From Spirodela intermedia (Eukaryota > Streptophyta > Magnoliopsida > Alismatales > Araceae): a DNA stretch of 64,000 nt. The position numbers were made by a program, and so were the translations under genes. Positions 1 to 15,000 of the stretch are shown here, piece by piece. The notes under the pieces were generated by a model that was not told the DNA's origin, made no database searches, and saw only the letters and a list, made by a program, of their open reading frames with translations. The stretch covers positions 4,085,501-4,149,500 of the forward strand of contig LR746268.1 in the NCBI GenBank assembly GCA_902729315.2, in the 5' to 3' direction. Numbering within the stretch: position 1 is the first letter of the stretch; the number at the start of each line of letters is the position of its first letter.

Positions 1-3000
1 CTTATAGTTATACTATTGTATTAGTAATATTCTCTCTTTGTTACTGTATTGATTTTCCTTCAACAACTAGATACATGATGCTTTGGAAATTCTGTGAACA
101 AGAAAAAAAGACTAAAAGAAGGTAGTTCAAACAGATGCAAATCAATTATACCTCAAATTTGACATTCTTAAACCGCAATTTTTTACCACGCCCAATTAAG
201 ATGATAATTGGCAGAGTTCCAGGAGACTTGTTTTTGAGCTCAGAATCAGTAATCAAATGTATTGCCCCACCACAACCATCATATATAAATTCGTCAATAC
301 CACAGCCATCAACAATTAATCGCCTTTGTGGAGAAAGATATACGACATTGCTTTGCTGCAAATAGATAGATTCCAACAGTATGATGTCCTCACATTTCGT
401 TAATGGATCATTCTCTGGATGCATCATTTCCTCCCTACCAGTCACCACACCAAGAGCAGGTACAAAAAACTCAACCACTGGAAGAAGAAAGTCCAAAACA
501 ACAAGTATGCGTGGTTGCTGGATGCGGATAACTAAGGATTGGGAGGATGACCGCTGATGGTAGTCCATAATCAACATGGTCAAAATAGGGGTTTCAGCAT
601 CAGCTACAGGTCCTATGCATCTGTTAGAAACATCATTCGAAGACCACATCTTAGAATGATAAGAACATATCCCTTGCCTAGAAACATCAGAAGAAGAGCC
701 GAGCATCAAACGCATTTCAGGCTTTGTATCATGGCGTATGTCCAATATTGACAACTTGGGAATTGTTAAATAGATATCAGTTTCAAACAATGACGTTGTT
801 CGATATGACAACCAGAGACCTTCAAGCTGCAAAAATGGAGTAACAGTGACCAATCATTCAGCTGTTAAAATAAATGCATGAAAAACTGATAAATTATTGT
901 AGCCAATTACAAGAGGAAAAATTAATTTAAGGTGAAAGAACGGAGGAAAACTTAGTTCAAGATGGAAAACTCACAGCAATATGAGCCAATTGAGATTCCT
1001 CATCAAGACCATTACGTAAATCTAACAAAGCAGTATGAATTTCAAGAGAAATTATAGCAATAGTCCGTGACAGGAGGATTTGACTATTAAGCTGGACTTT
1101 GTCAGCAATAATGCGCATTGAGTCCTTTGGAGCATCACGGAAGCTAGGAGGAAGTCTAGGTTCCTCAGAAATATTCATATAAACACAATCCAGAATTACA
1201 TTGTACTCCTTGTCAGACATAATGCAATGCAATAAACCAACCTGCACAATTTTAGATGATCAACTCGTGGACTAAACAAAGGTGGTTCATTCAATGTAAA
1301 ATCTCAGCAACGTCAACCAGTAGCAGAAATCGAGATAACATAGTAATGAAAATGCATAAACCAAATAATCTAAAGGCAACAGGCTTAATCTGCAACTAAA
1401 TACTCATGGAATTAAATTCACAGGGAAGAGTACTAGATCAATGAAGATTGGATATAACAAATGATAGCGAAATTACACCAAAGTAAAACATGAGTAAAAC
1501 AGCAAGAAATATACTAAAGGCAAATATGCATTGAAAGTTTATAAAATAATAAGAATTTATTCTATCATGCAATTTAGCACCATACTTCCTTATGACTAAT
1601 TGAAACTATGATATTGCGAGTAGTGAGAACATACGAGGAAAATTCTCATCAACCTTCAGTAGAGACATTGCCAATGAGAATGAGACAACTCACAAATCAT
1701 ACTTTCTACTCTCTTCTATCTACAAACATTTCCTGTCACTGCTGCTGATCCCACAGTTTCTCACTCACTATCGAGCACAGTTAGATGGAGTGATTTGTTT
1801 GGAAGGAATGATATCATATCACGGTATACAAAACATATTTTCAAAAAATGCTTCTGGTTTAGATGGAATAGATTTATTATTCTTGAACAAGAAAAAAATA
1901 TATGTAACTTTCGCAGAAAAAATGAAAAATATAACTCACTTGCCAAAATGAAATGAAAAAAAAGATCCGTCTGAAGGTTTCTCTGTAAATCTAATAGGAT
2001 CAGATCTGCCAGGCCCCGTTGCTCTGAAGTGAGATCATACTGGCCAATAACAAGGAAAAGGCTAATTTTGATAAGAAACAGAACAAAGACATAGATATAT
2101 TAATAGTATTATAATGTATCTTATTATTTTATTAAAAAAATGTAGAAATACAATGAAACATCAAATACTTTCTCGTTCTTGTTTTCTTCTTTCCACTGTT
2201 TTGTTTCCATTTAAGCTTTCACTTTCTTATCTTTCTTCATCTTCCACCTTTTGATTCCCACAGTTTTGTGCTTAGCAGTGACTTGAGCCCCCAAAGGACT
2301 GATGATGGAAACCACTCAATCCGAGTGACAAAACGTCAACTATCAGATAATCACCCTTTCCCCAGAAATTAGAAAAATTTCTGATAGATTCATTCCAGAA
2401 ATCATCCGACTCAAGCTGATGTGATAATGTTTCAAGATACCTAAACCCACAACCTAAAATACCCTCAACCCACAAAAAGTGGTCAGCCAATATCTGCATA
2501 CCATCGATCTGACTCCATGTAGTTCACTACGAATTGTAATAATGAATATTTCATCATTTTAAGAAGGGGATCCTTGATCTCTCTTCTCCCCTTCCACATT
2601 GGGTGTTAGGGTGGCAGACAATAATTTTGTTAGACCTGGGATGAAACATCGTGCAAAAAAATATATCAATACCAAACAAAACTCAACGATTGAAAGTAAT
2701 AACATTTTGTACCGAATTGACCCAGCCAAGAGAAAGTACCCCGCTTTCTAATTCAGACTGATAATAAAGTGCTGACAGTAGGAATCATTACCCTCACATC
2801 TACATAAACTGTTGGTACTCTTCTGAAAACATCTCTCAAGCTGCGCCTTATGTGAATATTAAATCCCTCTTCCTCTCGAATCATAGGCATCCCAAGAAGT
2901 CCATTGATTCCAACGGCCATGTTGATTCCGCTTACCTGTCAAGTTGTAAACAGTACGCCTATTAGGAAGTCCATAGGAAATTGACGTAGAAATCAAAAGG

Positions 3001-6000
3001 GAATACCTCAATGTCGAGAACATCAATATGCACTGCAGAAGGGTCTTCATCCTGGCAACCATGCCAACTAAATCCATTGCTAAGGTGTAGCTGACCCAGA
3101 TCAAGCTGAAGAAAACTGTAATACATAGAAGAACAAAAAAGGTTATAAATTTATTTGATCACAATGATGAAACTATAGTTTTAGTCCATATAAAAATAAT
3201 TTATTTTAAGATGCAAAACCCTTCGAAAGGCTACAAAGATGCCTCAGAAAAAAGGAAAAGAGGATACCAGCAGAATGAGATGGAATGGAAAAGGAAGGGT
3301 CACTGTTGGTTACAATGAAAGAATTTATAACGAGGTTGGTTGTAGAATTTGAAGGAAGAGTATGGTCCAGCATAATGAACTACCCACAAAAGTAAAATCT
3401 TTATTTGGAAATTAGCCAACACGAAGCTGCCCACTTATCTCTAAACCAAAATTCTTTCCGTTTGCACTTGGAATCCATCCATCATGTCTTTTTGGGCCGT
3501 GTAATCATTACTATGTTGCAAAATAGTACTTGTGCACAAGGAAATATGAAGTTGGTAGTTATTGAGGTATCATTCAATTGCTACCAAATTTGGCATATTG
3601 TAATTTTTCAGATGTTCCATGGTCTATATCGAGGAATATTTAAATAGGCAACTTCAAAAGAATTTTAGAAATATACGATGCAAACCGTACAAGGATAAAC
3701 AGTAGGGAAAAATCTCTTCTACTACTTAAATCATAGAAAAACTGCTTGGTTTATACAATTACCTAGGCGACAAGAAAAGGAAACTACCTAGGTTGAGGAA
3801 ATTTGACCAATACAAACTTGACTTGGTCGTATTGTCTGAATCCAACGGGCATGACCAATGACATGGGGAGATGATCTTCAATCAAGCCCAATAAATGTGA
3901 TCATGAATAAGGAAACGTACTGCTCAAGCTTTTTTCTAGTGGTCTATTTTTTTATTCCTCAGCAAGTCTTTGTCAAGAACATTGTACCATCTAGTTGCTA
4001 TTCCAAACACACTTAAAAACTTTCTAGAAACCATTCATTGTTAAAAGCAGTTTACAATGGATATCAAATGCAAGTAACATTTGAATTATCAATATTTCTT
4101 TGTGGAAATATGTGCATCACTGAAGAAAGTCATCATTTTTTTTTCTCAAGCGAATTCATCACATTCTCTTTTGTTAAAGCAATTCCCAGTTCATTTGTAG
4201 AAATTTTCACGCTTCATGAAGGCTAAAAATGGACTCAGAAATCTTTACTGGATACTGAAAACAATTTAAGAGTTCTATAACAATGCTACAAAGAAATATG
4301 TCTACCCAAAATCAGCCCTCATTTCCCATACAACACACAAATAAGACATAAAATTGTCAAATAACAGGGTGAGTATTTTCAAAACGATGCATACTCTTTG
4401 CTTGAAGAGTGCTGAGGAAGAATAATTATAGGGGTGTCAAGAGACAAATCCAGTTTGATTGAGGAGGCCCCATCGACCTCATACTTCTGAATTAGCCACT
4501 CAAAGTCCCCAACTTTATCAACAAGCTTGATAGCTTCTTCAGTGCGTGGTGTGCCAAGCTCCATAAAGTATGAAGTTATCTGCATGTCAAGAGGATGAGC
4601 AATTCACGTCCAAGCTTTTCATTGGATTGTTGTGAGTATGATTATTATTCAATAAACAAACTAGTATCTATCTCGGTTGTTGAGTATCTAGAAGCGCATT
4701 TGGAGACTGAAAATGAAATAGGTTAAAACACAAAGTAGATCACAATACAAGTCAAAAAGCTCACTAAGGAAGAGGTTCGAGATGGTGTACCTCCTGAACA
4801 AACCGATAGAGAAATATAATGCGCACAGCAGAGAGTTGACCATGCAAACTATAATCATATCCTTTGTAATCATCATCAGCAACACTGTATGACTGAAAAG
4901 TAAACTAGAAAATGAAAACACAAAAAACGTTAAGATGCTATAAAGATGGTAGTAACTGTGATCAGTTTCCACAAGTAAAACCCATATAGAAATCACATAA
5001 AATGCATTCACAGAAATGGACCTGTTTGCGTCCTACAGAATGGTGTCAAAGTCAAAAAAAAGAAAAAAAAAAACTGATGACCTATCTAGAAAGAATTAAG
5101 GTTATTTCAACTTCAAGATGGAAAATACAACAGTAGACGATTCATTATTTCATTTCTTTGGTGATATACCTATAATACATAACAAACTGAACCTATATGT
5201 GCCATGTGTAAAGAGTACGCCAAAGCAAAATAACATGCTTGGGCATTTAGTCCATGTACAGAGCTACAACCCTGGCAATCCTCATACCTTCTCCTGTGTC
5301 ATATGGCATAAGCAGCTAGGAGCAAGTGAGCCAAGCTCATCCCAAAAGTATTAACTAGATAAATCTGTCACAACAGCGCACGCTCACATCCTATCCATGT
5401 GATAATATGATAAGATATGACAGAACCAAAGGGAACATAGGCAACAGTTTCAAAACCTTCCTGAGAAATTGATTAATGGAAAAACTTTCTTTATCTCCTC
5501 AGGACATGTGGGCCTCCCTCACATATGCATATATTCAGACATTTACCAAAATCAAAGAGACTAAAACGTAGCATGGGAAATTTTCAATTAGTAACTTAAA
5601 CAAAGTTAAGGAATGTGTGCCAAATTAGTCAAATTTCAGCCCACGCCTCGAATTCCATCAAGACACAGCATATGACCAAGCATAATCTAGTAACCCTCAC
5701 ACTCCTGCAGTCAAACCAGCCACTAGTCTGGACATTGTCTCCATGAAGATTTCGTTTGCCTCCTGAATCCATCCTATGTTAGGCGTCATTAGAATTATTT
5801 TTATCATTCAATGAAGTTGTTCATTGGTCTAGAGGATATCGAAGCAGTAATTGACTAAAACAGGAATCACTTCAAAAAATTCAGCCTCCAACACTTAGAT
5901 ATATTATTAACACTATGAACTCCATTGTCTTGTCAATATGATCAAATCCATTTCATGATAACCTGCCACATGAGTAACCAACCAAGACACCATTAATAAC

Positions 6001-9000
6001 AGAAGTTTATTAAATTGTAGAATAGTTGTACTTTACTAAAATGCAAAGAGAAGCATATTTGGGTTATCTTTCTAATTAGAAAATAACTGTTAAAATACTT
6101 CATCTCCCTTCTGCCAGACTAATTTTTGTGGGAGAAAACGCGTAATTAGGAGTTTCTCTTGGCCAATTTCCTAGTTGGGCAGTTTCCTAGTTTGTCAGTT
6201 TCCTGAGCCTAGATAGTTTCCCTTCTCTGTGGCCAGGGTAATTGGATATGACTAGCAATTGGTATATGTTTTGAGCAGAAGAAGAGATTTTTCCTGTCTG
6301 TTTCTCCTTATATGGTTTGAGTCAATTTTCATTTACCCAACCTTGTGGTGAAAGGGGAAGGTCATCAGGAATAGGCAGCAGCATGCAATATAGTGGCTAT
6401 CGACAAAGAATGATAGAAAATAAGGTATAAGGAGCAGCACATCAGAGCTCTCAACTCCCTAATAAACCGGTCTTCCCTGGAAGATCCTACCATGGAACGA
6501 ACAGGGTTTTAATCCCTGATTCACATCAGAGCTCAAAGGCTGAAAAACTGGGATCAGATTTGAGGAGCTAGCCCAGACCAGAATAAGTCCGCAGAATGTG
6601 GACATAAATATACCAATTACTACTGAGTCAGTAAAGCACTGAAGCAAACACTATAATCTCCAATCACTATGACAAATAACATCGTAAGAATTAAATGTAA
6701 ATTTAAATGACATATTTACCATTAAAATGTTTTAAAAAGCCTATCACACCACTTACGATCATTAGAGTCAACAATTGGTGTCATCTAGAATTGTTGGGAC
6801 CATCTTCAAGACCATGCAAATAGATCAACGTATCCCCCCAAAAAGAATCTCATCACAGGTACAAACTAGGGAGAGCAGGAATTAATGAAATTGAGGTGCC
6901 ACACGAAAAAAAGGCTGGAATTCCTTCACAAGATCTATAAATTAAGCATATGCTAAGGGGATCTAAGGAAGAAAGGCCTTCATCGGGTTAGAGCAGCACA
7001 TATAACTCATGCCTAATAAAGGTAAGAATCGTATTCATCAAACCACCAATGTGATAGAACACAAAATGAAAAACCCTGTTAAGTCGCCCTAAAAAATCAT
7101 TAACAAAAATAATTAATCCCTACTGTTCATGAATTTCATAACCTAAGGATATAATGTTGGTTAATAAAATAATTTTATCGAATAATAGTTAAACCTTTTG
7201 CTTTTGGATTATTTTTTGGAAATTTTAATTTTCTTAATTTCTGGAAATCAATTATCCGTTCAAAAGCCCCTTCAAGCCCTCGTATTAGTTCTTCAGATGG
7301 TTGAAAAACATTTACACCATGATAAACATCAAAATAAGATGAGAACAATGAAAGCCAACAATTTATACGATCAGCTTTTAAATGCATTTTAAAAGAATTG
7401 GCATCAATCTGCGACCAGAATTCAGGAGCTGCAGCAAGCATCAACTTACATATCATATTCTTAGCTTTTAAGACTTTATTTTCGACAATGGAAAGAATCT
7501 GACAACAAAAAGGTTTAATTCACAACATGATCATTAGATCTGAACAGAAGAAAGCAACATAGACTAAATGAACAAATATATACAAATAGGATATAAGAAA
7601 AAGAATTACCTTAATGAGAGACTCTACTCCTTGGTTGCGTAAATCACATAGCCAACCCCAGGAATGATCTGGTCCAAGTGACAAATCGCAAAGTCTTAAA
7701 TTTCCTAATGTACCATCCATATATAAGGAATTCGGGTGCACCTGTGAAAAAATCAAAGAATCAGAAGCTACAAAGCTGCACATGCCCCAGCCGGTAAAGC
7801 TATAAATCCACGAAAATGTGATAGAATGTTAGAGTGAAAAACATAAACTCAGATATTAGAATAATGGAAGAGTAAAGAATTATGCATTCTCAGAATTTGA
7901 ACCAGACTGTCAGTTTATGATTAAAAATATAATCTAATGAAAAAAGATATGACGGAAAAAGGTGAATATGAACTAAAATCAGGAGAAAAAGAAAATCACT
8001 ATTGGTATTATCTTGATTATCTGTTGACGTGTCATATACATAAAATCAAGAGGATTATGTGCTCGTAAAATAAAATACCAAGAATTTCACTGAAAGGAAA
8101 CACCAACATTAAGATTTTCAACGAACAGGTATCAATACCTAGAGGACATTCTATCAGATATTCAACATTGAGGAGGCTGCACTAACACTTACATTATACT
8201 CTAAACTGCACACGGAGAGCTTAAGGATTACAAGATGAGTTTTGTTATTCAGTACGCATTCTATTTTGTACATCTCCCTGTGTATAATGTTTGGACTATA
8301 ATAGATGCTATAAAACTTGTCAAATGAATCTGAAAATTATTTACAAGTTGAAGTAATTAATTAGAAACTTAAGGAAACATTTGAAACCTCAATAAAATGC
8401 ACATATATCCTAGTCATGCACAATTCCCATGCTTACATGCATGACTACCAGCGCTAGGATGTAACCAATTGTCGGGAATGTAGTTTTTTCGTTTATTCTT
8501 ATATTGTTTGCCTTTCTTTTTTTATTTTAGTTGTCATGAACTAGACCGATCTGAACCAGTCCGGTCCAGTCTGGTTCATATCGCTACTAACTTCCTGGTA
8601 TAAAAACCAGTCCCATGAAACACCTAGGGAGAGAATGAGAAAATAAAATTTTAGGACTTCGGCCTGTTTCCCCTTTTTCTCCTGTCTCTCTGTCACCGCT
8701 GCACCTGGATTTTGGAGGAGATTGATCGTCGATTTCAGGCATACGAGAAGATTCACCTGGATTCACCGTTGACATATGATCATACTCTTTTCCACTTCCT
8801 TGCAGCCATGTGCATAGTTCTTCGGTCAGTAAAACATGTAATCCGCTCAATCATGCTGATAATATGGTATGTACTGAAGATTGACTTTAATATTTTCTCC
8901 TCATCTGGGGACCCAAACTTTTGTAGCTGAGTATTTAAAGATGATAAAACTTACTAACCCGACAATGATATGATTTCTTAAGAAAATTATATCTGTAAAT

Positions 9001-12000
9001 AAGAAAAAACTAAATATGTTAAACCAAATTAAGATCAGTTATCTAACCTTAATATTAAGAAGAAAACATTCCTGCACAAACATTGCCAGCTGCGAACCAT
9101 CCTCATTGTTAAGATAAATAGAAACACTGTCTATATCCATGGTAAGATTAAATACCACTCGCCCCTTCCCATGACCCAAGAGACCCTTAACAATACTGAA
9201 TCCACTTTCTTCAGGCTTTTCTGTTCCCTGGGAAGAGGCAGCTTCCGAAACGTTGATTCCATCTCCAATGTTGGCTCCCGAATTCACCAAACTCAGGTCA
9301 AGGCCAAATTCAATTAAGGCAACTAAAGTAGGCCTATTGCAAAAGAAGTCTAGCTTGGACATGCAAATAGTCATCTGAAACAGAAAAATATTACATGAAA
9401 AAAAAAGTTAACGACCATAATGCTCTAGATTTCAGTACTGTCCTAAGACAATAAATTACCTGTGTATCAATACCATCATAATGAGGGGAATCTGGATTCC
9501 TTGTCAGGAAAGTAACAGCAATGAAATCAGTAGTAACATCATCCTGAGCCTCATAGAAAACCTCTGTTGCAGTTTTCCATTTTGTCCTTTCTTTCTCCTG
9601 ACTTGAGAATTCGTTAGAATCCAGCACAGACCAAACGTCACCTACTTCACTATCACAAGTTCTAGGGCTGAGATCAGAGGTGGAAACAAAATCTGGTAAT
9701 GCGTCCGTAAAAATGTCATCCTTATCGAAAAATAAATTGCAGAATACCCTGTCGTTGAGATGCAGACTAGAAAGCCTAGGACTATCCATATTATCCTTCA
9801 AAACAGAACAAGCTAGGAATTGGGGAGGGCTGGACAGACGACCCTGAAGTTCATCTTTAACTTTCAAAGAATGCAGCTTCATCTTGACAGTTAGGTCAGC
9901 TTCAGAACGAACAACATTTACCTACCATAGGACAAGAAACAAGGATAAAGCAATCAAAAGCATGGCTTTTGGCCCATGAGCATTTTCATTTCAATATCAA
10001 GAGAAAGAGAACCCACAAACATTGATATGTTTATTTTCTGAAAGGTTATCAACATTATAATTCATTAAATATACAGAATGAATAAAGTAGCAAATATAAT
10101 AATGCAATCAAGATAATCATTGGGTAATGAACATAGTTTCCCCCAATCTATCTCTACCTGATCCACATAACTACGATGAAATGTATCCAAGGAAGCATAT
10201 CATGGACAAATGCTGTGCCAGTAGAAAAAGATACAGATCCATCTGAACAGTCTTACTAGGACCTGTACGAATAAAGACTCATTCTTTTCACCAAGATTAA
10301 CAAAACAAGAAAAATTGTGATGCATCATTCTCACGAATTCTTGATCGACTGAGACCAAAGTTAACTTACTTTCCTCATCCACTGATAATTCCTCAGATGC
10401 CCAGTAAAAATCTGTAATCAAAAGTATAACAATGAAACTATCATACTTTCCACCATAGACACTGGAAAACTCGTATCAGGTCTTACTAACAGTGGGAACA
10501 AATGCAGAGGTCAGAAGTGGTAAACTCCTCGTACGAATTTTATTATTTTCTTAATATTTCAATCTGGACTATATGCACTAAATTGAAATTAGAAAAATTG
10601 ACAAACTTTTCTCCCATGAACATCTATCCTTCTCTTAACTATTAGGACAGAAGAATGGATGCCTAATTCATAACGTAAAAGATTAGAGTTCAGTGAAAGG
10701 TTAAGCTCAAGTTTGTCCCATGCATTAAAAGTCCATTAAAGGTCTGTTGATACTTAATCCTCTAGTTCTACTCCACTGGTGTGTAAATTATTTTTTTCAT
10801 TTGATGTAAAAGAAAGTTAGTTACTGAAAGACCTCTTATCGTGAAGGTAGAGTCAGTATCTACGGGAAGCTTACCTGTAATCAGTGGCCACTAAGTAAAA
10901 ATCCCTTTGTGTCATTGTGTGATTACCTTTCATCTCGAACAACTTTATTTTGACACAAAAATCGCTTTATGAACTACTAATGATGTAAAGCATCAGATTA
11001 AGCTGAGTTCTATTAGTTTAGACACACTATACAGAGTCAATAAACCATGCTTGAATTTCCACTTAACATCCTGGAACATAACCTACAACTACTTAGAAAC
11101 TAAATTAACTGATGATTACTGCAAAGCACTCAGTAGATAGAGAATTCTAAAAACCAACGGTGAAGTAATCATGCACCAATTTTACCAAGAGGATGGTGTT
11201 TAAGCAGGGGTGAGAAAATGAGGATCTACAAAAGAAAAAGTAATAGCAAGAAACAAGTAAACATATTTTTCTGTTGAAGGTTACAAAAGAATCAACATGA
11301 TCATGAGGGACAAGTGTTGATATATAGCGTAATTGCAAGAGACCACGAGCACATAAAAAGTGAGCCCAGAAGACTGAAAAAGCGTGAAAATTTGAAGCCC
11401 CAAAGCGTAGTAGTGTAATATCTCTAGGACATTCACGACTTAATAATATTTAGAATCCATTTTATTTTTTCTAAGAGATATTTTGCTTCAGAAATTTTAT
11501 AAACATCCTATATTTTTTAGGTGATCTTGAGCTATGTCTATCTATTTAGAGGAGGAACTGTAGAAGGGCATGTTTACTTGCCTTTTCTTCGTTAATCGAG
11601 CTTCCTCTCTCCTCTCTCAACTTCCATGTTCAGAAGATTAGGATACACAATAGGTAAAAGTAGAGGTAGGGGACAAGTCTTCTCCATCAAAGTAGGTGAC
11701 ATCTGTTTTTAAAGGCAAAGAAGTATCTTCAAGATTACACCAATAATAAATGTTGGCATTGGCAATGGAAGGTGAAGGATGAAAGGAAGGCTCAAAGGGA
11801 AAGTCAGTAGGAGCCGATAATGGCTCATCAAGAAAAAACCAAAAAAAGAGTAGGCAGAAGAGGTAAATGATACCCGTAGTCCCCCATGCGTCTGCTCAGC
11901 AAATGAAATCTACCATGGAGTTTTATGGTAGGATTATTCAGGAAACGTTCAAGAAACACAAAATGTGGCAAAATTTAGTGGACAGGTACGGAAGGGCACC

Positions 12001-15000
12001 ATCAATATGAAGTACTTTAATGTGATAGTGAGCGTGGTTTATAACCATATAAAAAATTGATGATGAGAAAAAGGAATGCCAGACACCTGGTGAATGAGAA
12101 AAACCAAGCAAGTACTGTGGTCAACAAAACAAACAAAAAACAGTTCATAGGCACTACAAATACTAGAAGACACCCGTTGGAGAAAAAGGGAGGCTAGAAT
12201 TTTTAGCACGCAAACAACTCCCCAATCTAGCGAACATCAGCATGCAGGACACTGATGGCTGAATAACATTTTAAGAAATAATGTTGTGCAACAGAAGAGG
12301 CTTATATAGATGCCATAAGAGGACCGAAATATCCTTGAACAGAATATATTTGTCAATCTGCAGAGATGCTAACATCAGTTCTATAATTGTTGGTGTCATC
12401 TGTGAGGTGATAGTGTTGATGTCAAATTGCAACCAGCATGAGAAATGATGGATGATGGATGGAATGGCAGCAGTGTTAAGAGACAAGGATGGTGATAGTG
12501 CAGTCCTTTCCACAAAGGAGACAAGGAGTCTCAAGAGAAGAGAGACACGCGGAGCGAAATTTCCACTACGACCATGAAGAAAAAGTTGATACCACCATTC
12601 CAAAACGAAAACGAGCCAAGAGATTCACAAAGAATCAATCAGTTGAGAAAACGAAAAAGATTGCTCAAACATGAATAAAAGCGGGTAGGAAGAATTGCAA
12701 TGTTCATCTAAAGAGCCAGTCAAAACGTAGATAAAGCCATATACAAATGCATAGATGAGAAGTTCCGCACATCTTCCTTGATACAGAAAGCCAGCTTTTA
12801 AAATGTAAAGAGAGACTTTCTAGAAAACATACTTGAGCACCATGGTTGATAACTGCTCATTTGTTAAGGTTTGCAACGTAATGTCTTATCATATAACCTC
12901 AAATTATAAGTGTAGAAAGTGGAACATTGTTAAATGTAATGGGCCCCTTATAGTGTAATGGGCTCCTTATGTTACGGCCCACCCTAGTGGCCGAACTTAT
13001 TGTGGGCCATTACACGGCCTCTAGTGTTAGGATATAAACATTAGACCGTGATCATTATTAATGAGTTTTTCCACTTTCTACAATAAGTTCATCTACATGG
13101 CATCATATAGAAAGTTCATTTAATTACGTAAATCCTGCAAACAAAATCTGTTAGATTTGAAAGCAAACTGTTTTACTCCTGAAAAACGCAACCATATAAG
13201 GCAATGTATCAGCAGTATACTTTACTTGTGATTAGGCATACATTTTGGCACATAGTAAACATGGCTCAATCACTGTATAAGCAACAGAAACAGATACCAT
13301 AGCAACTAATGAGGTTAACATGGAAGATAACTAAAACATAGCAGACTTATATCACAACATAGAACATAACGATACCTTTCCTCCAGCAGCAAGAAGCTCC
13401 AGTATTATTTCTTCATTGGCATCTTTAGACCTATCCAACTGCGAAGACACCCATCCACAAATTATTGCAACAGATAACTTACAATTCATTACATACATCT
13501 TTTAGAACCAAAAACTACAATATCAAACTTTTTTAAGAAAAATATTTGTTACAGTAAAGATAGCATACTTTGCCATAAATGGAAAGGCTAGTCTCAAGCA
13601 ATGCACCATTTATTACAAGGTCTGCATTCCCTTGATTACAGGTTGGAGTCCCAGAAGATTCACCTTCCTTGTGAATGGCCTCTCCAAAGATGTCAATAGC
13701 AGGAGGTGCCTGTACATTTTCAGTAGTAGAGTGAATACTAATAATTTAGATAGCTTAATTAAGCTTAAGTATGCACATGAATTAACACATACAGAAGCCC
13801 TATAAGTCGCTTGCACAAGCTCTTTAAGCCACACTGCCTTTTCATCATCTCCTTGGAATTCTATTATCATGGTGGTCGAAGACTCCAAGGCCTGAAAGGT
13901 AAATTATGCCAGTAACAGCATCAAAACTCGGTGGTTCATAAAAGAGAGATAGAATGAGGAGATCTGTCTAAGTCAGAAAATCCAAACCCTCCTACAATTA
14001 GGTACCAATTAGAACAAAGGGGGCTAATATTTTAGATGACATAGCATTAAGATACTTTGGACAATTTTCTGTTTTGCCATGAAGGAAATAAAATTGCTCT
14101 AAAGTGAAGGAAAGAATAAAACAATCAAGGAAAGAAAATACATAAAGTGTTTTGCCATGACGAACATGGTTACAATTTAGCTTCTGTTGCTTTAAAATGG
14201 CCCTCACATCCTATGAACTGAAATCTCTAGAAATTATAACAATCTCACCCTACACTCCCAAACTACCAAATTTGTGAGCAGCTTGGCAAAGACTCGACTG
14301 CACACATCAAAGGGTGGTTGTGTAACTCGAGGAAAACCTCAACACGGTGTGGCTTCCCCTCATGTGGTTTACACCTATAACCATGTGCTTTACACCACAA
14401 GGTTTACACCTCATGTGGTTCATGTTCTCTTCAAGTCTCAGCAATAGACAAAACCCAAAAGGAAAAGGGTCAGAGTAAAACAAAATAAGAAGAACATATT
14501 GAAAAAAAAAAAATAGGTGAAAGGTTTGCAGTAGGATCTTGATACCTACAAAATTAAGAAAGGATACATCCAGTATTTTCTGAGCTAAAAAAAGGACAGC
14601 TCTTTGCACGACTGGATAACATACTATACTAAAAAAATTCCTGATAAAGAGCTGTCCTTTTTTTCGTTTCCTGATAAAGAGCTCCTAGAACAGAAAAAGT
14701 GTGTAAGCCTAATCTGCACAAAAGAAAGGTAGTTTCCACCATAAACTAGTTGCATAAGACTAGTTTCCTACCATAGAGAGTGAAGGAGGGGATGTCAATA
14801 ACTTCTGGTCAGCTTACAAAGAGAGGACATAAAGTTGGTAAGTCAACTACAAGATTTTTTAAACAACATGCAAATCTGCCTTCTACTCCAAAACAGATTG
14901 ATGGAAAATGATGATGATAAAGAAGAACAAAATGAAGAAAATCACCACAGATTTTAACATTCATTGCCTTGTAGCACGAAGTTAAGAGAAAAACGAGAGC

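Noticed and set aside
7175-7456. 93-codon minus-strand frame as an extra VPS13 exon
   Set aside because: Exon 28 joins exon 29 in frame and matches the family without it; the text does not resemble VPS13.
8551-8580. Small palindrome GAACCAG...CTGGTTC in VPS13 intron 27
   Set aside because: Seven-base arms with an 11-base loop are expected by chance in a window of this size; no repeat context found.
10200-10421. 73-codon minus-strand frame as an extra VPS13 exon
   Set aside because: Exon 25 (ends GGK) to exon 26 (starts VNVVRS) is continuous with the family sequence; no fitting borders or similarity.
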